From Clostridia bacterium (GTDB taxonomy: Bacteria > Bacillota > Clostridia > Oscillospirales > Acutalibacteraceae): DNA of 5,448 nt. Of the stretch, positions 5,281-5,448 are shown in pieces; the stretch's first letter is position 1; every line of letters begins with the position of its first letter. Below the pieces are notes generated by a model. That model was given only the letters and a program-made list of their open reading frames with translations, had not been told where the DNA came from and searched no databases. The position numbers and the translations under genes were made by a program. The DNA is taken from positions 1 to 5,448 of the forward strand of contig CAAENL010000240.1 in assembly GCA_900757335.1 (NCBI GenBank). The letters run 5' to 3'.

Positions 5281-5448
5281 ATGGGTAAACCATTGACTAA
5301 AAATTTAGATATTAATAATTTTTTAAATAGTACTCGAACTCCTAAAGATATAGAGAGCAAGTTTTACGAAAATTATGATAATATCAAAAAAGTAATGAAC
5401 AAAACTAGACTAAAATCACTACCGCACATGCACCTTGAGAAAAAAAAC
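5281..5448 (+). CDS. 5' end of the orphan 550-aa protein gene (runs off the window, continues at base 1)
   Basis: The ATG at 5281 begins MGKPLTKNLDINNFL and the frame stays open to the window end. Base 5350 is the first base of codon 24 and is identical to base 1, so this piece and the frame at 1-1584 are one gene in a closed circle. The start is supported by a consensus promoter at 5209-5237 and a GAAAGG ribosome binding site at 5263-5268, 12 bases before the ATG, which is slightly far. If the sequence is not circular, this is instead the start of a second copy or paralogue with an identical sequence over at least 99 bases. Confidence 0.8.
   Translation, partial: MGKPLTKNLDINNFLNSTRTPKDIESKFYENYDNIKKVMNKTRLKSLPHMHLEKKN
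5350..5448 (+). repeat. Right copy of 99-bp terminal direct repeat
   Basis: Identical to bases 1-99. It codes for residues 24-56 of the orphan protein in the same frame as the left copy. See the left copy for the interpretation as circular closure or tandem unit. Confidence 0.95.

Noticed and set aside
5136..5360. Minus-strand frame of 74 codons
   Set aside because: Covers the folK end, the promoter and the orphan gene start in antisense; no ribosome binding site and low-complexity hydrophobic product.
1..5448. Autonomous plasmid or phage genome
   Set aside because: No replication initiator, partition, mobilisation, capsid or toxin-antitoxin gene is recognisable; the recognised genes are chromosomal housekeeping genes. 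The orphan protein cannot be excluded as a novel replication protein, but nothing in it supports this.

Overview
This is an AT-rich bacterial window, most like a low-GC Clostridia-type Firmicute. The evidence is a peptide deformylase and a class B sortase that both read like clostridial homologues, a type A RNase P RNA (usual in Clostridia, unlike the type B of Bacilli), clustered folate genes, and strong TTGACA/TATAAT promoters. A host-associated or symbiotic lifestyle is possible, given the large Lys/Glu/Asn-rich orphan protein, but this is a guess.

The first and last 99 bases are identical (1-99 = 5350-5448), so the sequence closes into a 5349-bp circle or represents a tandem-repeat unit. 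Closing it restores a gene that the ends cut: a 550-aa orphan protein starting at 5281 and running through the join to 1584. Clockwise from there come rnpB (RNase P RNA) with its own promoter and terminator, about 320 bp of AT-rich DNA without a convincing gene, a terminator, and def and a class B sortase gene, both on the minus strand. A head-to-head join near 3721 then leads into the 5'-truncated folP, followed by folB and folK on the plus strand and the promoter of the orphan gene.

The folate genes encode consecutive or neighbouring steps of tetrahydrofolate synthesis: FolB makes 6-hydroxymethyl-dihydropterin, FolK pyrophosphorylates it, and FolP condenses it with p-aminobenzoate. They are packed like an operon, with a 2-base gap and a 4-base overlap. 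FolP lacks its N-terminal part, including the pterin-binding Asn-x-Thr-Pro-Asp-Ser-Phe region, and its reading frame runs directly into the antisense of the sortase gene. The sortase lacks a visible ribosome binding site at the same place.

The simplest reading is that a chromosomal segment in the order folP-folB-folK-orphan-rnpB-(def, srtB reversed) was joined end to end at about 3721. This could be an excised circle, a tandem duplication, or an amplification/assembly chimera. No replication gene, origin, transposase or mobilisation gene is visible, so an autonomous plasmid is not supported. The most novel content is the orphan 550-aa protein, with its 15-bp tandem repeats and a 5' leader hairpin that covers its ribosome binding site.
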